DNA of 64,000 nucleotides from Calothrix sp. C42_A2020_038 (lineage in GTDB: Bacteria; Cyanobacteriota; Cyanobacteriia; Cyanobacteriales; Nostocaceae). Below are positions 9,151 to 18,704 of this stretch, one piece after another. Position numbers and translations under genes: made by a program. The stretch covers positions 1-64,000 of the forward strand of contig JACYLQ010000035.1 of NCBI GenBank assembly GCA_015272395.1. The letters are read 5' to 3'. A model generated the notes under the pieces. That model searched no databases, had not been told where the DNA came from, and worked only from the letters and a program-made list of their open reading frames with translations. Each line of letters opens with the position of its first letter. Within the stretch, counting starts at the first letter, position 1.

Positions 9151-10302
9151 TTATCCTCTCGGTTGAAAATGCTCGTGCAAATGACTCGCCAAAGTTTGTT
9201 GAAAACGCTCAAATCCAAAGGTATCAACGACTTTTTGGCGTAGAGCTTCAGGTTGGTAGATTAAAGGATTGGGATAGGCGCCTTTAAGAATTTGGATAAG
9301 AGTTTGAGCAATTTCTTGGGTATCATCAGGGTTAACTAATGCACCTAGTTCACCTTGACAAACTGCATCAACTGAACCATCTTGGTTGCCTGCTAATACA
9401 GGTTTACCACAAGCTAATGCTTCTAAATAGACGATGCCAAATCCTTCTTTTTTGCTGGGCATCGCAAAAACATCGCAAAGATTGTAGTAATCACATAATT
9501 GTTCATCAGGCACAAATCCTGCTAGGGTGACATGATCTTGCAAGTCTAATTGTGTGATTAATTGTTCGATTCTAGATTTATCATTACCTTTACCAACAAG
9601 AATATAATGGATATTTGGGATGCTGTTACGAATCTGTGGTAAAGATTTCAGGATTTGGTCGTAACCCTTGTACTTCTCTGTTTCTGCTAACCGCGCGACA
9701 GTTAATATTACTGGTTGCGATGGTTTTAGTTTGTATTGCTGTAGTAAATATTCTGGTTTTGGTGCGATTTTAAATCTACTAATATCAAACGTGCATGGCA
9801 AGAGTGATATTTTACTTGGGTCAATGTTTTGTTCGTGAATCAGACGGTCGCGAGTATAATTACTTATAGACAGAATTTTATCAGCGTTTTTTAGGGCTTT
9901 TTTCAAACTTGTATTTTCGACATTCCAAGCTTCGATACCGTAAACAGTAATCCAGTAAGGAGTACCTACTAAACATTTTAACCAGTAAGCAACTATTGAA
10001 AAGTTTAGATGGTTAGAAAATATCAAACTAGGACGTTGCCAAAGTCCATGAAATAAAATTTGTAAGGTAAAAGTAAATGTCCGTAAATAAGGAGAATATT
10101 GACCGGCAAAGTAATATCGATGATTATTGCTGTTTGGAACATACTCATGACTATAAGCATCGTGTTTTAGAAATACATCTTGGTTTAATTCAGGATTAGA
10201 GATGCTTAACGCTTTCAAAAAAAACTCTGAGTATACCTGAATTCCTCCTTTCAAACAAAAGAGATTAGGTATCCAAAGGTGGACTGATGGTGTGCGTTTC
10301 AA
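9151..10302 (-). CDS. Glycosyltransferase family 4
   Basis: 383 aa. The start is a TTG at 10302, supported by a strong GAGAGGA sequence 5 bp upstream and by the immediate GT4 N-terminus HLWIPNLFCLKGGIQVYSE; no ATG fits. The donor half has ILTVARLAETEKYKGYDQIL and the binding motif KKEGFGIVYLEALACGKPV. The gene overlaps the upstream polymerase gene by 38 bp and sits 4 bp before the amidotransferase, so all three are one transcript. It probably adds one sugar of the repeat unit; substrate unknown. Confidence 0.88.
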   Translation of the reverse strand: MKRTPSVHLWIPNLFCLKGGIQVYSEFFLKALSISNPELNQDVFLKHDAYSHEYVPNSNNHRYYFAGQYSPYLRTFTFTLQILFHGLWQRPSLIFSNHLNFSIVAYWLKCLVGTPYWITVYGIEAWNVENTSLKKALKNADKILSISNYTRDRLIHEQNIDPSKISLLPCTFDISRFKIAPKPEYLLQQYKLKPSQPVILTVARLAETEKYKGYDQILKSLPQIRNSIPNIHYILVGKGNDKSRIEQLITQLDLQDHVTLAGFVPDEQLCDYYNLCDVFAMPSKKEGFGIVYLEALACGKPVLAGNQDGSVDAVCQGELGALVNPDDTQEIAQTLIQILKGAYPNPLIYQPEALRQKVVDTFGFERFQQTLASHLHEHFQPRG

Positions 10303-11644
10303 AGTATCCTCTCTGATTACTTATAGGTGATGACTGAATAAATTGAGGTAGTCTAAAAAGAAATAACAGTGTGATTATTAATGGTAGACAGGCGTAAAAT
10401 TCAAATATAATAATTGTGGCTGCTGTATTAATAAAATATATTAAAAAACCTACTTTATCTTGTCTTAGCCCTCCGGAGAAATAATTTAAATTATAATTTT
10501 GTATATAGTATTTTTTTCGAGATGAATTATTGATAAGTATGCAGATAATACATATAAAAATAAAAACGCCTAAAAATCCAAACTGAGTTAATATAGATGT
10601 CAATGTAGAATCAGCAAGAAAGTATTCGTTATTGGCGCCTGTATTCTTATTTAATATCTGAACTAAGTTAGAACCGTAACCCAGATATTTGCCAAAGATT
10701 AATGAGAGAGTATCAGTTTCACTAAAATAAGATTTTAAAATATCTACTCTACCATCACCTGAAGCACTCTGAGTACGACCGCTTAAAGAATTTACATGCG
10801 ATAATGCAGATGTTGATATTATCAAGAATAAGGGGATACCAAAGAAACAGATTAAAAGTTTGTCTTTAATGATTGGATATAATTTACTTAGTTTTGTATA
10901 TAAATTTATAAAAATAAGTAGTAAAATTATTAATAAACCTGTTCTGGAACCAGAAAATAAAATTCCAACAGAATAGAGTAAAAGTATTAACCATCGAAAT
11001 TTATGCGGCGGTAGAACAGATAAATTTAGATAAAATACTAGTGCTAAAAATAGCGCTAACGTATTAGGTCCAATGAAAGTGCCAACAGAGCGAGCTAAAC
11101 CAGAACTAAACCAGCCTATACCATTTTGATTTACCCCGGCTTGGCGCTGCAAATAAGCATAGTATACTTGAACTATAGATAAAAAGTTTGTAGATTCAAA
11201 AACCCATCGTAAATAATAAGGATGTAAATGCCGATGGCAAAACACAAATACAGCAACAGCAGCAATGAAAGGTCGTAGGCAAGTGAAAACTAGTGTAATA
11301 CTAAAACTGGTAAAGATACACCGAGCTATAGCGATGGCAAGGCTGACAAGGCAGAAAGAGTAACAAATTATTAAACCTCGATTTTCCTTTAAATTTAATT
11401 TAGGGGCGGTTGAGGGAAACCATAAACTTAGGAATAGAAGTAGAAATGCAAATATATCTTTCAGTACCTTTGCCCAACCTGGTACAAGTTCTATGTAGCT
11501 TTGTTTTTGGAAGTAGTAAGGATCCCAGTTTTCGTAGAGAGCATGATTTGCTACTGACCAATAGTTAAGAGTTGAAGAAGCAACTATTGCAAATAAAAGT
11601 GTGTGTAAGAAAATTGAAACTCTAACCGAGGGTGTTCGTAACAT
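10265..11644 (-). CDS. O-antigen polymerase/ligase family membrane protein (Wzy-like)
   Basis: 459 aa from the ATG at 11644; an in-frame start 48 bp further upstream would overlap the previous gene. About ten hydrophobic segments run through the protein. The Wzy_C-type signature region is present: GTFIGPNTLALFLAL, ILFSGSRTGLLI and a large periplasmic loop with SGRTQSASGDGRVDIL. Family members polymerise or ligate lipid-linked glycans on the periplasmic side of the inner membrane. With Wzc at 25367 this suggests a Wzy-dependent pathway. The start lies 2 bp after the preceding stop, indicating coupling. Polymerase versus ligase cannot be decided from sequence. Confidence 0.83.
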   Translation of the reverse strand: MLRTPSVRVSIFLHTLLFAIVASSTLNYWSVANHALYENWDPYYFQKQSYIELVPGWAKVLKDIFAFLLLFLSLWFPSTAPKLNLKENRGLIICYSFCLVSLAIAIARCIFTSFSITLVFTCLRPFIAAVAVFVFCHRHLHPYYLRWVFESTNFLSIVQVYYAYLQRQAGVNQNGIGWFSSGLARSVGTFIGPNTLALFLALVFYLNLSVLPPHKFRWLILLLYSVGILFSGSRTGLLIILLLIFINLYTKLSKLYPIIKDKLLICFFGIPLFLIISTSALSHVNSLSGRTQSASGDGRVDILKSYFSETDTLSLIFGKYLGYGSNLVQILNKNTGANNEYFLADSTLTSILTQFGFLGVFIFICIICILINNSSRKKYYIQNYNLNYFSGGLRQDKVGFLIYFINTAATIIIFEFYACLPLIITLLFLFRLPQFIQSSPISNQRGYFETHTISPPLDT

Positions 11645-11646
11645 GT

Positions 11647-12774
11647 TCAGCCTTGTAGATAAGGAAGAAGCGTCTGAGTAACGGCGAGCCAACTTAGATG
11701 ACTGTGGTAGTAATGCTGAGTTTCTTGGATAGCATTGTGTAAGTTAGCTCGTCTTGAAATAGTATTCAGTACTTGTTCTTGGAAAACCGAATAATCTTTA
11801 TCAGGAGCTAAAAATAAACTAGGTAACTTATACAAAAAGCTGTCAGTCAGTCTGCCATAAGTTCCGACTACAGGTAAACCATGTTCTAAAGCCGACATTA
11901 GAGAGGTTCGTTTTGCACTAACCCCAAATTCATGGGGCATTAAAAGTAAATCGGAAATTTGTAAGTAATGAGATAGTTCGTTTGAAGTTAAATAGCCAGG
12001 GCGAAGAACAGGATTTTTGAATGGAACCGTGACAGATTTAGCTTCTCCCAATAGTAACCAAGTAACGGCATAGTCTGAATTGTGAAGATAATTATCTAAA
12101 CTAGCAACCCAATCTTGGCGAATTGAAGCTAGACAGCCAAACAAGAGTAAGACAATCTGTTTCGGAGCAATGTCAATTTTTTGGCGTAATGCGTGCTTTT
12201 CTTCTACTGATAAAAGTTGGGGTGAGATGTTATTTGGTATAGGTAAATAGTGAATTTTTTCAGAGCTATTGCTAAAGCGTTTTATCTGTTTTAGATAAAG
12301 CTCAGAGCCGCAAAAGATATGATGACTACTCTGGACTAACTTATACAAAATATATTGTTGGAATAAGCCATTGACCCAAGTACCAGGGTATTTAAGGAAC
12401 CAGTAATAAGTTTCATGAGCAATTAATAAGGTTTGAAATTTCTTAGAGCATTCTTGCCAGAATTTAATTAAATTTAAGTTGTATTCTTTTGAAGTATATA
12501 ATCGAGGCGTATACTGCAAAATAACAGTTTTCACATTTTCTGCTTCAAGTAGATTGAGAAGTTTTCGACAACCAGTTTTTGACCAATTATCTACATAAGG
12601 TATAATTGTTACAGGTTCGGAAGAGCTTTTACAGCTTTTCTCAACAATTAGGTCTAGCTCTAAGCCACAATGCTTTTTCAAATATGTAGATAGGTTAATT
12701 GAATAATCACCTACTCCACATACATGAAGACTTGTTTTCGCTGTTATTATGACAGTTTGTGTTAGTTTATGCAT
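11647..12774 (-). CDS. GT-B glycosyltransferase (GT4-like, divergent)
   Basis: 375 aa from the ATG at 12774, preferred over a TTG two codons upstream. The N-terminus VIITAKTSLHVCGVGDYSINLSTYL has the GVGDYS glycine-rich loop of GT4 enzymes that begin with an inverted Rossmann half. The C-terminal half has VLLLFGCLASIRQDW and a modified donor motif FGVSAKRTSLMSALEHGLPVV, where the usual E-x7-E pair is altered, so activity is less certain. The following polymerase gene is tightly coupled. A decayed glycosyltransferase tail (12817-12903) lies just upstream. Confidence 0.78.
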   Translation of the reverse strand: MHKLTQTVIITAKTSLHVCGVGDYSINLSTYLKKHCGLELDLIVEKSCKSSSEPVTIIPYVDNWSKTGCRKLLNLLEAENVKTVILQYTPRLYTSKEYNLNLIKFWQECSKKFQTLLIAHETYYWFLKYPGTWVNGLFQQYILYKLVQSSHHIFCGSELYLKQIKRFSNSSEKIHYLPIPNNISPQLLSVEEKHALRQKIDIAPKQIVLLLFGCLASIRQDWVASLDNYLHNSDYAVTWLLLGEAKSVTVPFKNPVLRPGYLTSNELSHYLQISDLLLMPHEFGVSAKRTSLMSALEHGLPVVGTYGRLTDSFLYKLPSLFLAPDKDYSVFQEQVLNTISRRANLHNAIQETQHYYHSHLSWLAVTQTLLPYLQG

Positions 12775-12816
12775 TTGCAAAAAATTAAAATTGAGAAATA
12801 TAGTGAATTGAATTTA

Positions 12817-12903
12817 CTACGATTTTTTTGAAATATTTGCTACTGCACTTAAGTAATCCTTAGCTATAGCATTCAAAGTGAATTTTTGATAACAATACGT
12901 AAG
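12817..12903 (-). pseudogene. C-terminal glycosyltransferase scrap
   Basis: A short minus frame without start codon reads YQKFTLNAIAKDYLSAVA before a TAG stop at 12817-12819. This is the usual GT4 ending (compare the living paralogue ending SWEVIARNLASVYS at 6142). It suggests that a glycosyltransferase gene was deleted between the genes at 12774 and 12964. The evidence is one short motif. Confidence 0.5.
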
Positions 12904-12963
12904 CTAAGATGCTTACAGGTTAAAAAGCTGCTTGTACATTTTTAAATTGATTAGAATTAAAAC

Positions 12964-13932
12964 TTACAGCGCAGTTTTTAGGCGATGAATTAAACGATAT
13001 ATTTGACAACCTATAACTTTTGGTAACAGTGTACAAAAATTTTGTACTAAACCATTAACACGTTTTCGTTGATATTCAGGGTAGTACTCGCTACAAAATA
13101 AATCTCTTGCTTGTTTATGCTGGTTTTTTAATAGAGAACGGCTAACTGCGTTGACCATTAATTGTGATAGTAATTCTTGTTTATAAGGCTCTACTTTAGA
13201 TTTAACAGAAATTGGTAGTAAATAATTTACCAAACTCTCAGTACGAAGTCCTAATGTTGTGGCTGATTGTTCATGTATACGGTATTCAGATAAGTATTGA
13301 GGAACAAATAAGAAGTCTCCTTCCTCGAAGGACAAACGAATAAAAAATTCTATTTCCGGAGTATTTAAATCTTCTTTAAAACGTAGTCGTTGAACATCTT
13401 TGGTACGAATTAAAGAAGCAGACATCGGGATAGAATTTTGCCATACCCATTTTTCTGGTTCAATTACTTTGCCATTAGGAATTAAATCGCGATGGTAGCG
13501 CTCAGTCCACTCGTAGCTTTTTTGTTCCAAGCGTTTGCCCTGACTATTGATAATATAGTGGTTAGAAAATATAACTAGAGTATCTGAGTTAGCCACAGAC
13601 ATCAAAGTTTCGACAAAGTTAGGTAAAAGACGGTCATCATCACCAATAATGATTAAATATTCTCCTTTTGCAGCATCAGCTAACGCATTCCAGTTACCAG
13701 CTAAACCAAGATTATGAGAATTAAATTGATAACGAACTTTGGAGTTTTGGCTCACACACATTTGACTCCAAACTTGGATAGATTGGTCCAAACCATTTGG
13801 AGTCGGGTCTTGACCAATAATGACCTCAATATGAGGATAGGTTTGTGCAAGTGCTGATGCTACTGCTTCTTTTAAGTAGTTTAGGCGGTTATAAGTAGGT
13901 ATTGCAATCGTAATTAATGTACTCATAAACAT
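12964..13932 (-). CDS. Glycosyltransferase family 2 (GT-A fold)
   Basis: 322 aa; ATG at 13932, with a second ATG two codons later that is equally possible. The N-terminal catalytic domain is classic GT2: TIAIPTYNRLNYLKEAVASAL, acidic GDDD metal/nucleotide motif (EYLIIIGDDDRLLP) and NLGLAGNWN. The C-terminal third is helical with basic residues and may associate with the membrane. It should transfer a sugar from a nucleotide donor to the lipid-linked glycan. A MITE-like element lies immediately upstream of it (13960-14091). Confidence 0.88.
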   Translation of the reverse strand: MFMSTLITIAIPTYNRLNYLKEAVASALAQTYPHIEVIIGQDPTPNGLDQSIQVWSQMCVSQNSKVRYQFNSHNLGLAGNWNALADAAKGEYLIIIGDDDRLLPNFVETLMSVANSDTLVIFSNHYIINSQGKRLEQKSYEWTERYHRDLIPNGKVIEPEKWVWQNSIPMSASLIRTKDVQRLRFKEDLNTPEIEFFIRLSFEEGDFLFVPQYLSEYRIHEQSATTLGLRTESLVNYLLPISVKSKVEPYKQELLSQLMVNAVSRSLLKNQHKQARDLFCSEYYPEYQRKRVNGLVQNFCTLLPKVIGCQIYRLIHRLKTAL

Positions 13933-13959
13933 TTTAATAAAGCTATATTATTCTATACA

Positions 13960-14091
13960 ATTAAGTAAGTAGGCACAATTAAACCGAACTACGTGAACTG
14001 CTGTAAAGCACCAAAAACGCTTTGAATATAAGCTTTTAAGGGATTTACATTTCTTAATCTAGTTGTGTTTTTTAGCACCCACCTACTTAAT
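13960..14091. mobile_element. MITE-like element with imperfect terminal inverted repeats
   Basis: The 132-bp AT-rich gap between a methyltransferase and a GT2 gene begins ATTAAGTAAGTAGGC and ends with the complement of ATTAAGTAGGTGGGT. The termini align over about 24 bp with a handful of mismatches. There is no coding capacity. Length, terminal repeats and intergenic position suit a non-autonomous transposable element; no transposase or flanking duplication was identified. Confidence 0.5.
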
Positions 14092-14101
14092 GTTTCTAAA
14101 A

Positions 14102-14746
14102 TTATGAGTTTAAACGACAAGAAAAAATAAATTGAAATCCAAATAATCCGGGAAATTTTTGGACAGCTTTTTGATCAATAAAAGAAGTAATAAAAGATGG
14201 TATAAACTTACGAAACATTGGCAAAGGAAAGCTCCCTTCTGACTGTGATGTAACTATTGTATAGCCACTATTTTCTAAAAGTTCACGTGCTGTTTCCCAA
14301 TCAAAGAACCGAAAATGAGTCATATCCATAAGTCCACCTTCAGTGTATCTAAATCTTCCTGCTAAAAACTTTAAGCGTTGTTTAAAATGTAGAACATTAG
14401 GTAGAGCGACGATTATAATTGAGTCAGCAGTAAGATATTCATGAAGTTGTTTAAGTAGTTCTGATGGTTGATACAAATGCTCTAAAACGTGACTACAAAT
14501 AATACAATCAAACTTACCAAGTGAGTCAATATCAAAGCTATTTAGATTGTGAATATATACTTTATCTAAATATTTATTAGCTAAAGCTGCTTCTATTTCT
14601 GAGTAAGTAATTCCAATTACTTCACAATTAAAATCTTCCTTAATTTTCCTACCTAGATTTCCAGAACCACATCCGATATCAAGAACTCGTTTCACAGTTT
14701 TTGGAACTTGTGAAAGGACAGGTGCATTAATCGAACCGTATATCAT
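14102..14746 (-). CDS. Class I SAM-dependent methyltransferase
   Basis: 214 aa from the ATG at 14746, which follows an AAGG sequence and avoids overlap with the upstream gene; a longer non-ATG frame adds 36 unlikely residues. SAM-binding motif I is VLDIGCGSGNLGRKI, followed by IICSHVLEHL (motif IV-like) and a WHXY-type C-terminus with GYTIVTSQSEGSFPLP. It most likely methylates a sugar hydroxyl or terminates a glycan chain, given its position between glycosyltransferases. The acceptor cannot be told. Confidence 0.85.
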   Translation of the reverse strand: MIYGSINAPVLSQVPKTVKRVLDIGCGSGNLGRKIKEDFNCEVIGITYSEIEAALANKYLDKVYIHNLNSFDIDSLGKFDCIICSHVLEHLYQPSELLKQLHEYLTADSIIIVALPNVLHFKQRLKFLAGRFRYTEGGLMDMTHFRFFDWETARELLENSGYTIVTSQSEGSFPLPMFRKFIPSFITSFIDQKAVQKFPGLFGFQFIFSCRLNS

Positions 14747-14831
14747 ACTAAAAACCTTGTTATGTAAGTGATAATAGACACAAATACTCAAATTTATATA
14801 AATAATATATAAAGTTTTATTTAGTGTAATT

Positions 14832-15935
14832 TCAATTTTTTTTACATAAATCAATAATAATTAAATTTATGTAAGACTTAGCAATTTCTGACCATGTGAA
14901 TATTTTATAATAATCCTCAAAATTTTGAGAGTTTATTGAAAAATTAGTCATTAATTGCAATGGCGGTGGAAATGGTTTGAGTGTCTCTTTAAAGAAAGAC
15001 TGTAAATCTTGCACTCCGCCCACAGGTGTTGCATAAACTTGCATTCCAGACTCTAGCATCTCATTCAATACAAGTCCCCACCCTTCTACCTTGCTTGTAA
15101 ATAAACCTACATCATGATTAGCAAGCAAAGTGTAAAGCTGGCTTCTCTCAAATGAATGTACAATTTTTATTACACCTGCTCGAATTAGTTCAATAGGAAC
15201 ATCTTTCTCAGCCTCAGTACCACAGCCTGCAATTGTAAAAGTATCTTGAGGGTGTGAAGCTGTCCTTTTTTTAATAAAATTAAGCATCTGAGTTGTACCC
15301 TTATGAGAAACCCAACGTCCAATCCATAGAAATTTGATACTACCTTGCGAATGATTTTGCCTACGATGTAACCGGATTTGCGTTAGAGCTTCCTGTTCTT
15401 CTTTAGAAAGTGCATTGACGTAGTAGATTAATTTACTCCTCCACCAAGGAAACCATTTCTTCATCCATTGAAGTTCTAAACTACCCAAACAAAGAATGTA
15501 TTTTGCTCTTTTCCAACCTTGCAGTATTAAACTTACTTGAAACAATGAATACAAATTGCTAAGGGGAATACGAACAATGTCTTTAATATTTTTGATTTTA
15601 CAGTTTGTAAAACTTTCTGCTATGTATAAAATGTCAGGCTGAACACTACGAGCTACTACTAAAGCTGATTGGCTAACTCGTTGGGTAATAAATATTGGAG
15701 GAATGTCAATAATATCGAACGGTTTCTGACTTTCGATAAATGCATCCACTTTAGATCGCATTTGCTGTGTACTTTGCCACCATTTTGTTTCAGGAGGCAA
15801 AGGAAGAGGAGACCATAAAGTAACATCATGTCCCTGCTCTTGGAATACTTTTGCTAGATTAATTGCCATCTGACTAGCACCATATTTTGGAGAGAGGGGA
15901 GCGTGAGTAATAATGAGGATACGTAATGACTGCAA
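14832..15935 (-). CDS. Glycosyltransferase family 4
   Basis: 367 aa. The start is a TTG at 15935 with AAGGAG six bases upstream, followed directly by the GT4 opening LRILIITHAPLSPKYGASQM. Donor half motifs are FLWIGRWVSHKGTTQML and TSKVEGWGLVLNEMLESG. It belongs to the continuous minus-strand cluster, 18 bp downstream of the next glycosyltransferase. Role: addition of a sugar to the repeating unit, inferred from family and context. Confidence 0.88.
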   Translation of the reverse strand: MQSLRILIITHAPLSPKYGASQMAINLAKVFQEQGHDVTLWSPLPLPPETKWWQSTQQMRSKVDAFIESQKPFDIIDIPPIFITQRVSQSALVVARSVQPDILYIAESFTNCKIKNIKDIVRIPLSNLYSLFQVSLILQGWKRAKYILCLGSLELQWMKKWFPWWRSKLIYYVNALSKEEQEALTQIRLHRRQNHSQGSIKFLWIGRWVSHKGTTQMLNFIKKRTASHPQDTFTIAGCGTEAEKDVPIELIRAGVIKIVHSFERSQLYTLLANHDVGLFTSKVEGWGLVLNEMLESGMQVYATPVGGVQDLQSFFKETLKPFPPPLQLMTNFSINSQNFEDYYKIFTWSEIAKSYINLIIIDLCKKN

Positions 15936-15953
15936 CTGGCACTCCTTGAAAAA

Positions 15954-17051
15954 CTATTCAACGTTTTTACCTTGATAGATACTCAAATTTTTTTGAACTA
16001 CTGTTGACCAACTAAGTGATTGTATCCAACGACGGCAGCGAGTTTGGTATTCTTTATACTCCGATGCCGATAAATCAATTAGTTGACGGATAGCAGCAGC
16101 AATAGCTTCACCTGAATTTTGCTTGACTACAAATCCAGTTTGACTATCATCTACAAACTCATGCATGGCACCTGCATCTGTACAAATAGCAGGGGTTCCA
16201 CAAGCTTGAGATTCGAGCAATGTAAAACCCATTAATTCTGGGACTGGAGTATATTCTCCATAACAGGTGGTATGGACAGAGGGTAAAATTGTTACCATTG
16301 CTGTACGGTACTCATAGAGTAGCTGCTCGTCGTCAGCATCGTGAACAAACTCTACATTTAGTCCGTTTGCCTGATTTTTTAGGTCTTGGTAATATCTTTC
16401 GCTATAAGCCCGACCTACAATCTTGAGTTTGTAATCTGCCTGGTTTAACAAGCGCAAGGCATCTATTAGGTAATTAATACCCTTGTGAGGCAAGATTCGA
16501 CCAACGAAAAGGATTTTTTTTTCTTTTGGCAAAGAGGATTCTGGGCAGAATTTATTTGTATCAATACCCCCTTTGATTAAAACAGCTTTTTTTTGTAATT
16601 CACTAGGAAGAAAATCTAAACCGTACTGAGAATAAGCAATTGCATTTTGGTAGCCCCAGAAAATAGGTAGTTTTTGATTTAAGAATAGACTTCCACCTCC
16701 ACCATAATCTGTAACAAAGACACGTTTACCAACTAAAGATGCTGTTAGACAAGCGAGGTCAGAAATTAAGGTATTTATATGATGAATATGAACTACATCT
16801 GCATTCCAAATTGAACCAAGATACTTAAAGCATAAAGGATTCAGCTTATTACCATGTATTAAGTGTTTAACACTATACGTTTCTATTTTTAAATTACCTT
16901 GCTTGTAAGATTTTCGTTTAGAAGAGAAACTTACAAGAGTGGTATCCACAAACTTGGACATCCATAATGCTAACTCTGTCGGGTAACGTTCGCCACCACC
17001 GATTATAGATGATTCATCAAAGTAAGTAGGCGTGATATGAACAACTTTCAT
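15954..17051 (-). CDS. Glycosyltransferase family 4
   Basis: 365 aa from the ATG at 17051. The N-terminus KVVHITPTYFDESSIIGGGERYPTE carries the GGGER acceptor-side loop, and the C-terminal half has ILFVGRILPHKGINYLIDAL and the donor motif GFTLLESQACGTPAIC. Both are textbook GT4. It is 20 bp downstream of a methyltransferase gene in the same direction. Its specificity is unknown. Confidence 0.9.
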   Translation of the reverse strand: MKVVHITPTYFDESSIIGGGERYPTELALWMSKFVDTTLVSFSSKRKSYKQGNLKIETYSVKHLIHGNKLNPLCFKYLGSIWNADVVHIHHINTLISDLACLTASLVGKRVFVTDYGGGGSLFLNQKLPIFWGYQNAIAYSQYGLDFLPSELQKKAVLIKGGIDTNKFCPESSLPKEKKILFVGRILPHKGINYLIDALRLLNQADYKLKIVGRAYSERYYQDLKNQANGLNVEFVHDADDEQLLYEYRTAMVTILPSVHTTCYGEYTPVPELMGFTLLESQACGTPAICTDAGAMHEFVDDSQTGFVVKQNSGEAIAAAIRQLIDLSASEYKEYQTRCRRWIQSLSWSTVVQKNLSIYQGKNVE

Positions 17052-17071
17052 AATAAAAAATAATTACACCA

Positions 17072-17611
17072 TTACTTGATAGTTTCTAACTCAAAGTAGA
17101 GAAACCAAGCTGGAAATATCCATACCCATCTTTGTTCGTAAGATTGTGGATACTTATTCGCTAATCTACTTATGATTGAGCGATTGAATCTACCTCCTTG
17201 AAATTGTATATGACGCTTTTTAATTCTGTATCTAGCTGTCGAATAGTATGCCAAGGTGTGGTCTTGAGAAAAGTAATCAAATGAGAAATAGCTCAAATGA
17301 TGTTTATGAGTTGGATCAATATATGAATTTGCACAAGAGAAATGAGGTGTTGTAATTTTTATAATTCCACCTGGTTGGACAATTCTATAAAATTCTTCCA
17401 GAGTTCTAGGAATATTTTCTACGTGTTCAATAACATCGAAACACTCAATTTCTGAAAAACTATCATTATCAAATGGGTAGGGAAACTGTCCTAAATCCCA
17501 TACAACATCAGGATTAACATCAGTAGAAATATCGAGTCGAACTAAACCTGGTTCGCTTTGCCGCTCACCACAACCGACAGATAGTACTAAATTACTTTTT
17601 TTTATAATCAT
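17072..17611 (-). CDS. Class I SAM-dependent methyltransferase (methyltransferase type 11-like)
   Basis: 179 aa, ATG at 17611. The protein is short: motif I is LVLSVGCGERQSEPGLVRLD, followed by SEIECFDVIEHVENIPRTLEEFYRI and the PGGIIKITTPHFS strand. The C-terminal part contains HKHHLSYFSFDYF. The Cys-Gly-Glu form of motif I is seen in many small polysaccharide-cluster methyltransferases. It lies between two glycosyltransferases, so sugar or chain-terminus methylation is the simplest role. Confidence 0.8.
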   Translation of the reverse strand: MIIKKSNLVLSVGCGERQSEPGLVRLDISTDVNPDVVWDLGQFPYPFDNDSFSEIECFDVIEHVENIPRTLEEFYRIVQPGGIIKITTPHFSCANSYIDPTHKHHLSYFSFDYFSQDHTLAYYSTARYRIKKRHIQFQGGRFNRSIISRLANKYPQSYEQRWVWIFPAWFLYFELETIK

Positions 17612-17646
17612 AGTTACAGAGGAACAAAAAGGTAATCTGAGCTTTT

Positions 17647-18696
17647 TTATGAATGTTTAGCCATTTTCTTAATGATTTGGTATGCTTCATGACTAATTAA
17701 TGCTTTTATGAACATCTTCCAAAATAGTAACCAACTTATTAATGTTGGTCTCAAGATTACTGTTCTCAGAATGGTGTTCAATGTTAACGTAGTAGTATCA
17801 CTAATATAAGGGCTAATTGCAAGAAAATCATTACATGATATCTGAAATAAAAATTGGCGCCATATATTATAATTTTTTTGAGCTTCTAAGATAGCTACTC
17901 TATAAAGTTCAGCATAAGTTACTGCATCTGAACTCATAGTTTTATTATCGCCATGATATTTGAACTTAACCCAGGTTTGTTTCACCCAAATAGAACGAGG
18001 TGATTGGCTCAGTACTCTCAGAAACAGTTGATAATCCATTGTACCACGCAACGTTTTATCTAGAGGAAAAGCACGGTCTGTAAGTTGCTTGTCAATGAAT
18101 ACAGCAGGTTGGGGCAAAGGTACAAATGACCAGAATTTTAAATAGTCCTCAAATTTCTGAGGAATAGAGTAGCCATTAAATTTCTGGCTAATTTGTATGG
18201 GATTGTTGCTACTATCAACATTAAGGCATTCCCCCACGATAAGCTGATGTCCTTGCTTGTATAATTCACTGACTTGTTTTAAACAGGTTGAATTAATGTA
18301 CGCATCATCAGCATTTAGCCAAACAAAGAGATTTCCTGTACAGTGCTGGTAGCCTTTATTAATTGCATCGGTTTGCCCTTCGTCTAGTTCGCTTACCGAG
18401 TAGGATAAATACTCTTCATATTTCTGAATAATTTCAATAGTATTATCAGTCGAGCCACCATCAATAATAATATATTCTAAATTAGGATACCCTTGCAAAA
18501 GTACAGAGCGAATTGTTTCTTCAATAAAACGTCCGTAATTATAACTAGGTGTTACTATACTGATTTTAGGAAATTCTGAACCGTCAACCATTTGACTAGG
18601 CAAAGGTTCTATCTCCTCTGTCCAAGGCCAACCTGTTTTACCTTCGGGTGGTGGGGGCAAATCTTTTAGAGTCAAAGCAGTGTTAATTGATCGCAT
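17647..18696 (-). CDS. Glycosyltransferase family 2
   Basis: 349 aa, ATG at 18696. After about 45 residues of Pro-rich leader comes the GT2 core: ISIVTPSYNYGRFIEETIRSVLLQ, IIDGGSTDNTIEI, and NADDAY as the DxD-type metal motif. The C-terminal part has two hydrophobic stretches (LISWLLFWKMFIKAL) that may anchor it to the membrane. It sits 8 bp upstream-adjacent to the next GT4 gene. The WNADD-type GT2 enzymes often use UDP-sugars; that is inference. Confidence 0.88.
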   Translation of the reverse strand: MRSINTALTLKDLPPPPEGKTGWPWTEEIEPLPSQMVDGSEFPKISIVTPSYNYGRFIEETIRSVLLQGYPNLEYIIIDGGSTDNTIEIIQKYEEYLSYSVSELDEGQTDAINKGYQHCTGNLFVWLNADDAYINSTCLKQVSELYKQGHQLIVGECLNVDSSNNPIQISQKFNGYSIPQKFEDYLKFWSFVPLPQPAVFIDKQLTDRAFPLDKTLRGTMDYQLFLRVLSQSPRSIWVKQTWVKFKYHGDNKTMSSDAVTYAELYRVAILEAQKNYNIWRQFLFQISCNDFLAISPYISDTTTLTLNTILRTVILRPTLISWLLFWKMFIKALISHEAYQIIKKMAKHS

Positions 18697-18704
18697 TCTT
18701 ATTA

